In this document: in pieces, positions 9,217 to 18,875 of the stretch
How positions within the stretch are numbered: the first letter of the stretch is position 1
How the letters are laid out: every line of letters starts with the position of its first letter
Notes under the pieces: generated by a model
Databases searched by the model: none
What the model saw: the letters and a program-made list of their open reading frames with translations, nothing else
What the model was told of the DNA's origin: nothing
Translations under genes and position numbers: made by a program
Assembly: GCA_003427395.1 (NCBI GenBank)
Contig: BFEA01000529.1
Location: 924,163 to 946,226, forward strand
Source: Chara braunii
Lineage: Eukaryota > Streptophyta > Charophyceae > Charales > Characeae
Direction: 5' to 3'
Length of the DNA: 22,064 nucleotides

Positions 9217-11300
9217 ACAGCAACAGTTCCAACAGTGAGGTTCGAGCATACTACATAGCCCAACTAAGTCCACGACATCCGTTCACTCAAGTGGTTGCCA
9301 ATAGCAATGCTCTCACCGGCGAACGCTAACGGCCCCACAATGGTGGTCAAGTAAACCCGCTTGGACCATCTTTAGCCAACTGCAGAGCCGGCCTGTCCGA
9401 CGAACTCAATCTCTAACACCCCCTCTCTGCATATCACTCTTTTCTCTTCAACAAGCCCTGCAACAGCCACAACACCGCCCTCCAGAAAAGCCAACCTCAG
9501 CAGCAGCAGCAGCGGCAATCAACATTAGTTGCTCCCCTTCCAGAAGTTACTCCGATCAACAACAACAGTCGTGCCTACAGATGCCGATCCTTCTTTGGTT
9601 ACCTCATCTAGCAGGGTGGACCGTTCACTGGCCGATAGGTAAGCCTCCAAAGCCCTATGGCTATCTCTTCATTAGTTCGCTATTCCAATAGTCAGGAACA
9701 GGCGGCCCACCGATCCATATGTAAGTTTCCCTACTCCCGCAGCCTACCTTTCAGCTCTGCCTTTCCGTTCAACTTCCCCAACCAACAGTCAGATCCCCCT
9801 TTTGCACCGCCGTGCTCGGCCTCTCAGGTATGTACTCCCTCGCCCCCTTCTATTCCTCGTCATTTTCTACCTCTGCCATTGCTCCCTAAGTGGGTCGAGC
9901 AACGTGCAACTGCAATCCTATTTTCTGACAGGAGCAAGCCCCTATCCCTTTCTCTTCCTGGCTACTCCATCTACTTCTGCATGTTCGATCCTCGATGCCC
10001 CCACGACTTTATCCAACCGCCGGTAGGTAGAAGCCCGCTACCTCCACCACTGCCATCCGTTTGTAGTGCGTAATCCTGATTCGCATGGCCATACCTGACC
10101 ACCCTCCTGACCAGTTCCCTAGAACATCACAAGGTACACTGTCAGTTCACCCTCACGCGCGCAGAAAGATAGCACAAGGCTAATTTCAGAGCAACGCACC
10201 GGTTAACAGGTGGGCATTCCAAACCCCAGGACCGCTCTCACGCTGCTCCCGTCACTAGAATGAGCAAATCGAATGAACCTTCCACTAGAGCGTGGACATA
10301 TATACTGTTGTCCAGCCATATGCGCAGGGAGTTAGAGAGGAGCGTCTTTCATCGATAGGTTGGGCGGCGCCTTGGCGCACAGGTGAGTCTTCGACACATG
10401 CCGTCCTCCCGCTACTTCCACCAATATAACGAGCGAAATCGAATGCATCTATCGCTGGAGTACGATCCAATATATTCAACCCTACCTCGAGGTAAGTACT
10501 CCCCTACTCCCACGCAACCCCTTTCCTTTCTAACTCCCATCCTACTAACCTACCCCTCAGACTACTGCTACCAACCAGCTAGCCCGGGTTGAAAACCCCG
10601 GGTTCGACTCTTGGCTTGCTCGATATCCCTCAGAAACAGGCGGGACGAGCTCCTTCCTCCTCTTTTCTTTCGGCCGCCATACCTCAGCGCGGCCCTACCG
10701 AACCGGAAATGTGGGTCATATACATCTTGCGTTACCGGCCTCTTTGCCTCAAGTGCAACTACAAACCCGAGCCCTGACCGCACCCTATTCCCAACAGCGG
10801 TGTGATAGCGGACTCTTGCCGACATCTCAACACGTGAGCCCATCAGACGAGGCACGCACTCAAGGTCCCCGACTGTCGGGACGACCATAAAGTCTGGCGT
10901 CGTATCCTGCTAGCGCTAGGCCCAAGGTTGGGTCTAGTTCTGTCGGACGCTCAAATAAACAAACACTGTGTGACGTGTAGACCTACCGAAATACTTTCAG
11001 AACCACCTTGCTGTCGATGCCGTCCTCCGCACGTACGCACAGGACACCGGCAAGCGCACCAATCACAAGACATAATCCTTTTAGTCCTATCTTAATCAGA
11101 AAAACAAAAATCTGGTCGGCAACTATGCCGACTTTCACAGCCATCAATCAAAAAAAGATCACGCGCGCCTCAAATCTACGCGCCCAAACACTCTTTATTC
11201 TTGTCAACCATCCAGTCAACGTAAACCACAGACACTGTCGCGCCTCTCGAGGTATACTTAGAACTTCAAACCAAACTATTCATGTCGTCTGCAAAAACCA
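9217..11300. other. GC-richer pyrimidine-biased region, no recognisable gene
   Basis: The longest frame, 9657-10073 (138 codons), is Pro/Ser/Phe-rich and unlike a known domain. Donor-like GTAAGT or GTATGT words followed by CCCTACTCCC-type pyrimidine runs recur at 9720, 9826 and 10492, with weaker ones at 9640 and 10381. A diverged direct repeat, GAGCAAATCGAATG / GAGCGAAATCGAATG, lies at about 10261 and 10430. GCCCGGGTT...AACCCCGGGTTCGACTC near 10581-10607 forms a hairpin with a tRNA B-box-like sequence, but no A box lies at the right distance upstream. It may be the decayed internal region of a retrotransposon. Confidence 0.4.
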
Positions 11301-11302
11301 GG

Positions 11303-11328
11303 GCGGATACCCTTGTAAGGGTATTCGC
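11303..11328. other. Near-perfect 12-bp hairpin
   Basis: GCGGATACCCTT and AAGGGTATTCGC pair over all 12 positions (one G-T) around a two-base gap. The region around it is otherwise unrelated. It resembles neither a known terminator nor a known binding site to me. Confidence 0.6.
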
Positions 11329-11367
11329 ACCGACAACGTAAACCTCAACCTTTGCTCAACCTTCCCG

Positions 11368-11458
11368 CAATAAAATACTCAGTATCTTTGTTAAATGGTC
11401 ATTCACCAAAGTCCAAGTGAAAAGCCAATAAAACAAATCAAACCACAGAGCTAAAGCA
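11368..11458. repeat. Short dispersed repeat, second copy
   Basis: Matches 6724-6817 in the same orientation, beginning at AATAAAATACTCAGTA and ending at GCTAAAGC. The two copies are 4.6 kb apart. Confidence 0.7.
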
Positions 11459-13139
11459 CGGGGCACATGCAATTTTCAGCCAGAGCTACCTTTATTTTTC
11501 GTGCGGTGTGCGGTGCGAGAGGTATTAGTATTTGAGACCATTCGGGGCTGCGGTGGTAACCCGGGATCACTTGGGATCGTTTTTTGAACCAAGTGGGACC
11601 AACTTGAAGGTCAAGATTTTGAGCGTGTGTGGCCTGTGTTTCCCACATTTGGAACTATCTGATGTCGGAGTAGGGATTTGAGGTTAAGTGACGCTACAAC
11701 ATGAGTTGGAACAGATCCTTGAAGGTCATGATGGAGTTGGGACTATGTACGACACTGAGACCTTGTGAGCCTTATTGTTGAAAACACCCTTCTCAAGGGT
11801 TATCTCATTGAGTTCTCTCAGTGGACCTAATCTCTGCTCATCTGACACTTGGAGGAAGAGGTGAATTGTCGTTCAGTGGAACAACCATAACGTGTGGAGT
11901 TGTGAACGCATACTTTCGGCTTCCACGACGAATATCTTTTATTTGATTGGGATACTACTCGACTTTCTTAAGTGAGCTGAATCAAACTTCACGCAAGGTC
12001 AGTTGATTGACTCAAACTTCCCTTCACATCTATGTGAACCCACACTTTGTTTGACCTTGTTTGTTTTGAATGCTCAAAAGAAAATGTAGAATGAAGTTGT
12101 GCGAGTCATGCATGAGAATGAAAAAGTATGACTTGAGTATGTGATTGCACTGCTTTTCTCTTGAACTTGTTGTCTTTGCATGTTGTGCAGGTAGGTAAAA
12201 GGATGCTGCAAGTTGCAAAGGAGATTGATTATGCTTATTTGAGATGAAAAAAATTATTGTCCTCTTTCTATCTTTCACCTGTCTGCATGACAAAATTCCT
12301 TGAATTTTGAAGTGAATAATTCCAATGAGTGTCGTGAAAGAAAACTTGTGAATATAATGAAGGTGAAGATAATCAGACCTAGTTTTTTTCCCAAGGATTA
12401 CCTATTCTATCTCGAACGACTTTATCTACGTATACCTGTCTCAATAATTCTCATTTTTTATCTCCTCTGATTTTTTTCGTTTAAGTTACCCTGAACTCAT
12501 GAGAAATGAAAATAATTGAAAGCTACTTGCGGTGGACGCCTTCTCTCTTTCAAGGAAGCATCTGGGGTAGGGGTTCGTTGCTTTAGGAGCCGACCAGAGT
12601 GGACTATTTTACGGGGGGATATTTTGTTGATTAGATGGAGACGGCCCGACCTTTGAGATCCGAGCTTTGTGCTTGGGCGAGGAGGAGGAGTATCTCATAT
12701 CACTTCCTTGATAGAGAGACATGCAACACTTCAAGCAATGGACCCGATAAAATATCATTCGCAAAGTAATGTGTCATAAAATAAGACTAAGATGTGTAAA
12801 AATGCATGTGTGTGTCTAATTTTTGGTTGGCAATAGGTGAAATGAATGACTTTGGCAACGTGCCTCATCAAATTAAAACTAAGGCAGTCCGATTACCTTG
12901 TCGGTTGCATCAAAATTATTGTCGAAGCGAACTCGTTGTTGGCGGCTGTATGATTTTTATTTATCGAGTTCGATCTGAAGTGGTCGGATTTTGTTTCTAT
13001 CTTGTGTTCTTGAATGTATTAAATGATAATTTGAATTTTTTACAGTTATCATTTCAAATTGGATATACCTTCATTTTAAATATGGTCGATTTTTTTTTAT
13101 ATGCTTGTTATAACTTTCTTTTGACTGTGGTCTAAGGAA
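11459..13139. other. Region without a recognisable gene
   Basis: No known protein appears in any frame. The frame 12806-13135 (109 codons) is Phe/Leu-rich because the DNA is T-rich; I do not regard it as a membrane protein gene. TTGTGCAGGTAGGTAAAA at about 12184-12201 is similar to TTTGCAGGTCAGTAAAA at about 1143-1159, and both lie in GTGATTG...-type surroundings, so these may be relics of one repeat. The purine run GAGGAGGAGGAG at 12680-12691 is a possible polypurine tract. Confidence 0.4.
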
Positions 13140-13169
13140 CGAACGACGCTCGGGTCCACTTGGCGTTAA

Positions 13170-13395
13170 CCAAACGTATCTATGTTACAGCGAACGAGCA
13201 AACGCCCTTGGTTGATCTACCTTTGTGATTGCATTTAAAAACTTCTGCACGTGGGTCAGTAGCTCGGGAGGGATACACCCCTAAGGGTGGTGACAGCCCC
13301 TTAGGGAAGAAAAACTTATGCCCTGTGGAAACCTATCCTGTCGTAAGGGACAGTGGGATGTATAGTTGGCGCACCTGGCTAGAGCGGCGAAGGGA
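13170..13395 (+). repeat. Structured repeat family, copy D (partial)
   Basis: Shares GAGCAAACGCCCT, TGATTGCATTTAAAA, CTGCACGTGGGTCAGTAGC and GGGATACACCCCTAAGGG with copy A, in the same orientation. Hairpin 1 is perfect: CCCTAAGGG (13279-13287), loop TGGTGACAGC, CCCTTAGGG (13298-13306). Similarity fades after TAGTTGGCGCAC, so the end of the unit near TGTCG is missing. Confidence 0.7.
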
Positions 13396-14799
13396 CAACG
13401 CTACCATGACCGTATCGACGACTCGCGGGTTATTTTGCATCGTTCCCAAGTTGTCTCTTTTTGTTTAGTTAACTATTGTGTGACATGGCCAGCAGGGCTC
13501 TCGCTTTTGCGGAAAAAGGTGGGAGCCGATGCGCTCAACATCGTGTACCCACTTTTTTAATCGGGCCTTCTTACACTTCCCTGCTAAGTCCCCTAACCCT
13601 CTACGTTCCATGTGGTTATCGATAACTTAGTCATTTATTCGAACCCCACCTGACTCATATTGGGTATTCGACGCAGTAGTCACAGAGCCTGACGGGGCCC
13701 TTGAAGAGGAACCTACAGATTAAGGTTCCGTCAGTGCATCATTCACAAATTGAGAGTCAATTTTTCTTTCTTTTGGAAATCGGATTTTGACTTTTGTAAA
13801 GCACTCTGCCGAGACTCCAAGTGAAAAAAAAAACTAACTTAGCTTTTGCTTTTTGTCTTTCGCGAACCAGGAGATGACCACTAAATGCAGTTCGAGTCTC
13901 TCGAGGTTGCCTAAATTTGCTTCAGTAATCCTTGCATCAATTTCGCCTTGTTTTCGGATGCGTCTACGATAATTCGAGTCGTTGAGATATCGGGAATAAC
14001 TCTAGTAGGGAAGTACTTAAGGTTTAAAATGTCTGCATGATGACTCGTGGAGGTGGGACATCTGTGAGTGGCTGGGAGAAGAGAGTGAGTCGACCGTTAT
14101 CTGTCTGCCAGGAGATTATCCATAATCCATTTCTTACCGCAGTATACAGGAGTGAAACTAAAATTTGTTCAACTCCCAAGCCTTGTCCTTGTGTTATCAT
14201 CGTTAGCCTTCTGCTCCTTGTTGTTTTCACTCCCGTCATTATTGGGCCGACGGGCTGATTCGGTGAGTGTGCTGAAGATTTTCCTGATGCTTCTGTGCGA
14301 AGTTTCTTTACTGAGCTCATGCTCATACGTTGTTGTTTCCCTGATGGGTGATGCCTTGCTTATTTGTTTGTCACTCCCCTCGATGGTGTTGGTGTTGCTC
14401 CTTGGGATTTTTGATCGTCTGTTCCTCCAGGACCCGTAGATCTTGGAGTTGCGTCGTCTGGTCTTTGTGATATCCTTAGTGCGTCCATACCTTGCTCGCC
14501 CCGTTGTTGGGCGCCTCCATCGAGGCCGCTATTCAGTGAGGATGCTTGCCCGAAGTTTGATCTCCACCCATGTTATTCCCTCGTGCATATGCCTGGAAGG
14601 CCGAAGCTCTATGAGGAGCAAGCCCGCCTCCCCCTACCGTGCAACCACCTACTTGCCCCATGCCGACTGGGAAGGGGAGGTTACCCCATCCCATGCCAAA
14701 AGAGTCCATCCATTATTGAAAGGGCATCCCCAAAGGGGGGAATGTCATTTGCTGATAATTCGACAATATCCTTGCTCCTAAGGTCGCACCTCCTGGTGA
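13396..14799. other. Region without a recognisable gene
   Basis: Nothing certain is coded here. The minus frame 14326-14024 (100 codons) and several overlapping plus frames are present. Because the ORF1-like pseudogene ends immediately upstream on the minus strand, 14024-14799 could be its decayed C-terminal part, but I find no domain in it. 13396-14000 shows nothing recognisable. Confidence 0.4.
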
Positions 14800-15934
14800 G
14801 TAAGTTGGGTTGAATGACGCGTTGGTGAATCCCTGCATACCCCAACTAAATGTTAAGAGAATTGTCGACGATCTGGGTAAGAGAGTTTCCTGGTATGGTT
14901 GCCGATTATGTGATCTTTCTCTGCGTGTTGCATTCCCGCCTGTCGTAGAGGCTGTTGAATCTGCCTGGAAGGTGTTCTCCCACTCTCCCTTTCACGTTCC
15001 TGGCACCCCGCCTGCAATCCAGTTCCTAATGGAAGAAGTGCTTGCACCTTCGACATTTAAGCGTAGTTGAACATGCTAGTATTACTTCCAAGCGATCGCC
15101 GTGTATTGATTCAGAGCTTATCCTTCATGTTGCCTTTTGCAGCTGCGTCCATAATACTCCATATCGAATCTTGCGTTTTCTAGCGTTGGCCTTGATGGGT
15201 CTGCATCTGGTGGGTGTGCATGCAGGATCGTGCCAATCGCTTTCTCTAGTTGCGTGTAAATAAAAGGCATATCGTCAAGTGAAATCTGTACTGCTATTAT
15301 CCAAAAGATTTTTTCATCCTCTAATCTTTGGAGATCTTTGAACTTTGCACGGGGCATCCAGGGCTTGAAGACACCTTACAGTTCTCATTCCTCGGTGCGA
15401 TCTTCGCGCCATCTTCTTCAATCATATAAGTCGCCACCTCTCTTGATTTTGCCATGTATGAAACCACATTCCCGCCTTCCACTTTGACTCTACCTCTTCA
15501 AACTTGTGCTATAAAAGTTTCACTTTCGAGAATCCAACCGTCTTCATATGTGTGAATAGTGTCGTCCTTGTTCTTCTTCGGGAAAAATCTTGCATTCCTC
15601 TTGAAGATCATGGATATGCTGCGTTCCTTCAACCATTGAACCTTGATTTCGTCGAGCGATGTATTTAGCGTGAAGCTCACTTCTCGCCCTTGCACCATCA
15701 TCTCCCCAGGGTTTAGATCCGTTGTGTAGACTCCATCATCAAAGCACATCGTCATAAGTATTTTGATTCAATCCTCGTTCTCCCAGTAACTTCGCTGCTG
15801 GTCCGCCGACGCTGGGGAGGGGGACCTTGCCACATCTCGAGAATTTCGTCGTTCTTCTCCTTTGTCCATCTGCTTCGCTGGTTCTTGAGTTCTTTTTCTT
15901 TCTTATGCGTCACTTGCTGTCCTGTTGGCAGCAC
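14800..15934 (-). pseudogene. Decayed LINE ORF1-like (gag-like) gene with CCHC knuckle
   Basis: Read on minus, the pieces fall in family order across several frames. First comes a Lys/Arg-rich start (15934-15752). A second frame (15755 to about 15310), with one TGA at 15500-15498, follows and includes KSREVATYMIEEDGAKI. A third frame (about 15363-15118) has KPWMPRAKFKD, then IFWIIAVQISLDDMP and LEKAIGTIL, ending near ARFDMEYYG. This pattern (PW, then an aromatic-hydrophobic strand, LP-like turn, IG, ARxxVE-like) resembles the DUF4283 region of plant LINE ORF1. At 15055-15014 the zinc knuckle CRRCKHFFH-stop-ELDC keeps the exact C-x2-C-x4-H-x4-C spacing, with a stop in place of one x residue. 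In working elements this protein binds the RNA and packages it with the reverse transcriptase. Here at least two frameshifts and two stops disable it. The C-terminal limit is unclear. A retrovirus-like Gag is the alternative, less likely because of the PW-IG pattern. Confidence 0.65.
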
Positions 15935-16003
15935 GTCACCGTTGCCTACTTCTACTACACCTCTTGCGGTGTCTTACTGCATCTTGAGGGTGCACGAGGG
16001 CGA

Positions 16004-16117
16004 TCACCCGACATTCAACTGGATATGGTGGCCAAGCCAGCAATCGCTGCTTCTCACCCGACCAGGGGAAGTGGTGGGAGTACCGCTGCGCTATCTCGGT
16101 GGTAGCATGTCGGGTGA
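16004..16117. repeat. 11-bp inverted repeat with a third internal copy
   Basis: TCACCCGACAT (16004-16014) is exactly inverted at 16107-16117 (ATGTCGGGTGA). A further direct copy of TCACCCGAC lies between them at 16054-16062. The enclosed 92 bases are GC-richer than their surroundings. This could be a small foldback element; no target-site duplication is obvious. Confidence 0.5.
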
Positions 16118-16329
16118 CCCTACGACCTAGCGGCCCGATAACACAAGGACAGAGCGCTTAGCGCCAATCGTCGCTTTCCTCTCATGTGCCCCCCCCCAAA
16201 AAAAACATGGGCTTCTTTTGCTTACAAAAAAAAAGGCTAGTTCTTTTAAGCCCAACCAATTTAAATATCTGTCGAATCGGGACAGAATGACCTTTCAGGC
16301 CTTTTTTTTTTTCATTATAGTATTACGAA

Positions 16330-16850
16330 GAACCCCGCTTATGTCTCCAACGAGGGAACATGCGGGAGCTGCACCCACCAGTAGGTGCGATACCTGCTAC
16401 ATCATCCGTGCTCAAGCCTCCCACGAGGGAACATGTGGGAGTTGCACCCACCAGTAGGTGCGACACCTGCTACATCATCCGTGCTCAAGCCTCCCACGAG
16501 GGAACATGTGGGAGCTGCACCCAGGTGCGATACCTGTGCTCAGACCTCCAATGAGCGGGAGCTGCACCTACCAGTAGGTAGGTGCGATACCTGCTACAGC
16601 ATCTGTGCTCAAGATTTCCACGAGGGAACACGTGGGAGCTGCACCCAGGTGCAATACCTGTGCTCAAGCCTCCAACGAGGGAACATGAGGGAGCTGCACC
16701 CACCAGTAGGTACGATACCTGCTATGAGGGAGCTGCACCCAACACACCATCCATGTTCAAGCCTCCAACGAGGGAACATGTGGGAGTTGCACCCAAAAGC
16801 GATACCTGCTACAGCAGGTGGGCGATATCGGCCAGGGGTTAGCCGGTAGC
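16330..16850 (+). repeat. Minisatellite, about eight variable units
   Basis: The anchor GGGAGCTGCACC (T for C in some units) begins at about 16364, 16437, 16510, 16557, 16634, 16689, 16728 and 16782. Full units are 73 to 77 bp and read anchor, CACCAGTAGGTGCGATACCT, GCTACATCATCC, GTGCTCAAGCCTCC, ACGAGGGAACATG. Shorter units lack internal blocks. CACC...GGTG within each unit can fold. All three frames remain open over long stretches, but the peptides are only translations of the repeat. Confidence 0.9.
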
Positions 16851-17008
16851 ATCAGGATTTAGCTTCTTCGATGGGCCAGTCACTGTGCCTCCCCTCCCCT
16901 TACGAACTGTAACCGCGCGTAGTGAGGGGGTGCAACCAGGGCAGAAGGGTTGTAGCGGGGTCGAAGTTTTGAGTGTTGTAATGTGTTGTTTTATAGCAGA
17001 CGAGTCAT
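16851..17008. other. Short unique stretch
   Basis: No gene or repeat recognised. It is GC-rich to about 16970 and holds CCTCCCCTCCCC at 16890-16901. Confidence 0.4.
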
Positions 17009-17190
17009 GAAGTTTTGCATCATCTAGATTCGAACACGGGTCTATATTTCAACACTTCATATTGCTATACCCACTGAGCTACACTCTTCGGTTACATACC
17101 CAAGTTCGAATCCACTCCAGAATCCATTCCTCCAGAACACCTTCAAACAATAATAACAAAACGAACTAAAAAAGAAAAAAAGAAAAAAAA
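17009..17190 (-). repeat. tRNA-like repeat with A-rich tail, copy 1
   Basis: Matches 18573-18753. On the minus strand, TAGCTCAGTGGG (17081-17070) is a perfect pol III A box, and TGTTCGAATCT (17036-17026) is one or two bases off a B box. Their starts are 45 nt apart, as in a tRNA gene. The acceptor and T stems do not pair, so it is tRNA-derived rather than a working tRNA. A second B-box-like word, AGTTCGAATCC, lies on the plus strand near 17105. The unit ends in an A-rich tail on the plus strand, opposite to the tRNA-like orientation. Confidence 0.65.
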
Positions 17191-17590
17191 TTCAAGCCTT
17201 CTTATTTTATTGATTAGCTACTAATGTCTGAAATAAAATTAATTTTGTTATTTTCTTGATTATCATATTCATATGGAGTATTCAATAGATTGATATGATA
17301 TTTATCCTATACATAGAATAGATATCTATACTATGAATATATATCTATAATATCGATAAATAATACAATATTTATCCAATATTCATTTACAATATCTATT
17401 TACATAATTGATTGATTTATATAATCTCCTATACATTGCTTATGTTATACATTATATTATTTATGTTATATATTATGTAGATAATGTATAAGTCTGATTT
17501 ATTTATGATACTATATTGTTTTATTTTATTTTTTTGAAAAAATAAAGAGACTATGTGTAATAAAATAATGAATTTTATTTACAAAGAACC
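17191..17590. other. Very AT-rich block inside the composite repeat
   Basis: Made largely of TATA, ATTTAT and AATATC words with many short palindromes. It separates the tRNA-like unit from block C, which are adjacent in the second copy (18573-18797), so it is probably inserted DNA or local expansion. It contains no gene. Confidence 0.6.
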
Positions 17591-17634
17591 CAAGGAATGA
17601 CAACCCAACATTGAATCGTCAATGATACTATAAA
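17591..17634 (+). repeat. Block C of composite repeat, copy 1
   Basis: CAAGGAATGACAACCCAAC then ATTGAATCGTCAATGAT match 18754-18797 with few changes. Its end (17621-17634) serves as the left target-site copy for the retroposed sequence that follows. Confidence 0.75.
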
Positions 17635-18069
17635 GAAAAAAATGTACAGGGGACATCTCTTTTGGTCCTTTTCTCCAGCAGTTGCCGTAATCAGAAATTG
17701 GCGGCCATATAACTGGTTATGGCTATATAACTGGTTACATGTTGCTTTTCCTTTGTCTGATGATTTCCCCCCTTTCTGATAATTTGGTTTTGAGGAGTTG
17801 TTTCTTTTTTTTGAAGTTAGTGAAGTGTTGTGATTTTTAGTAAAGTTTTTTTAGTAAGTTTTCAAGTTTTTTTTTGGGGGGGGGAGTATCCCTTTTGTTA
17901 TCGCTAGGCTTGTAGTTTTTTTCACAGGGGACAGGCTCCTTGTTGGATGCACTCGGAGGCCTTGTGACCCCTGAATCTGAAAACTTTATTTCAACTCCTT
18001 TGTTTTGCCTTGGGCATTGAGCCTTGATAATAAAAAGATGTGGAATGCAAAAAAAAAATTAAAAAAAAA
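17635..18069 (+). mobile_element. 5'-truncated retroposed sequence, probable LINE 3' end
   Basis: It is flanked by AATGATACTATAAAG (17621-17635) and AATGATGCTATTAAA (18070-18084), a target-site duplication of about 14 bp. The 3' end has AATAAA (18028 region, in GATAATAAAAAG) some 15 bases before a run of A (18049-18069). The body is T-rich and ends GGGCATTGAGCCTTGATAAT, which resembles the 3' untranslated tail of plant LINEs. It contains a poly-T/poly-G run (17869-17884) and an 18-bp direct duplication around CATATAACTGGTTA (17706-17738). It could instead be a processed transcript copy of a host gene. There is no coding frame. Confidence 0.7.
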
Positions 18070-18081
18070 AATGATGCTATT

Positions 18082-18084
<3 letters not shown>

Positions 18085-18138
<54 letters not shown>
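18085..18138. repeat. (AT)n microsatellite
   Basis: 27 AT units without interruption, lying between the right target-site copy and block D, where the second composite copy has a run of A (18797-18814). Confidence 0.98.
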
Positions 18139-18140
<2 letters not shown>

Positions 18141-18141
<1 letters not shown>

Positions 18142-18200
18142 ATTAAAACTCATCCTCGACCAATGTATGTCAAAAAAGAAAGACAAAACTGTCACTCCTT
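18141..18200 (+). repeat. Block D of composite repeat, copy 1
   Basis: GATTAAAACTCATCCTCGAC, CAATGTATGTCAA and AAAGACAAAACTGTC match 18816-18875. Confidence 0.75.
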
Positions 18201-18227
18201 AAANAAAAAAAAAAAAAAAAAAAAAAA
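18201..18227. repeat. Poly(A) run with an ambiguous base
   Basis: A run of A broken by the only N in the window, at 18204. The N probably marks a sequencing or assembly problem in a homopolymer, so the length here is uncertain. Confidence 0.95.
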
Positions 18228-18572
18228 GCAAGGCCGTCGCCCTTTGAAGAAAAAGCAAAGCGAAAAAAAAAGAAAAAAAAATGAACCGGCACGCAAAAAA
18301 GAGTGGAACTGCCACGGTACAACGATGCCTCATCATCCAATTCACCCCCCAGAACCACCGATGTCTCAGAAAAAAACCCTCGACCCTCGGCCCAAAAAAG
18401 AAACCTGGTTGCCGCTCACCGCACGCCCGATGGACCTCATGAAAAACCCTTTGGACGTGCACTCCCCAAGGCCTGCCATGACCACTCAGACTACCGGTCC
18501 GTCTCCTAGCCGTGACCACACCCTTCCCACCTTTTCCTAAAGCCCAAAACCACCCCACCAAACCTCGATTAG
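18228..18572. other. Region without a recognisable gene
   Basis: Rich in A runs, then C-rich. The frames on both strands (18040-18540 plus, 18588-18199 minus) run through homopolymers and resemble no known protein. Confidence 0.45.
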
Positions 18573-18753
18573 AGAAGTTTTGCATCATCTGGATTCGAAC
18601 ACGAGTCTTTATTTCAACACTTCACATTTCTATACCCACTGAGCAACGCTCTTCGGTTACAGACCCAAGTTCGAATCCACTCCATAATCCATTCCTCCAT
18701 AGCACCTCCAAACAACAAGAACAAAACGAACTTAAAAAAAAAAAAAAAAAAAA
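18573..18753 (-). repeat. tRNA-like repeat with poly(A) tail, copy 2
   Basis: Second copy of 17009-17190. On the minus strand, TTGCTCAGTGGG (18646-18635) is an A box with one change, and TGTTCGAATCC (18601-18591) is a B box with one change, again 45 nt apart. The tail of 20 A on the plus strand (18734-18753) is followed at once by block C. Confidence 0.65.
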
Positions 18754-18875
18754 CAAGGAACGACAACCCAGCATTGAATCGTCAACGATGGTATTAAAAA
18801 AAAAAAAAAAAAAAGGATTGAAACTCATCCTCGACCAATGTACTTCAAGAAAGACAAGACCGTCGCTCCCCCTGC
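18754..18875 (+). repeat. Blocks C and D of composite repeat, copy 2
   Basis: Block C (18754-18797), a run of A, then block D (18816-18875), without the insertions found in copy 1. This copy shows the ancestral order: tRNA-like unit, A, C, A, D. Confidence 0.75.

Noticed and set aside
9657-10073. 138-codon frame as a gene
   Set aside because: Composition is Pro/Ser/Phe-rich from pyrimidine-rich DNA, there is no recognisable domain, and another frame overlaps it with similar quality.
10581-10610. tRNA or SINE head at CCCGGGTTCGACTC
   Set aside because: A B-box-like word in a hairpin, but no A box at about 45 nt upstream.
12680-12700. Polypurine tract and LTR start at GAGGAGGAGGAG-TATC
   Set aside because: No matching LTR copy or TG...CA edge could be found in the window.
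12806-13135. 109-codon frame as a membrane protein
   Set aside because: The hydrophobicity follows from T-rich DNA; no family is recognised and no promoter or splice structure supports it.
16385-16849. 154-codon frame through the minisatellite
   Set aside because: Several frames on both strands stay open over the same repeat, unit lengths are not multiples of three, and no start or domain is convincing.
17009-17090. Functional tRNA gene on the minus strand
   Set aside because: A and B boxes are present, but the acceptor and T stems do not pair and the anticodon arm is poor.
18040-18540. 166-codon Lys-rich frame
   Set aside because: It runs through poly(A), (AT)n and an N; it is a homopolymer product.
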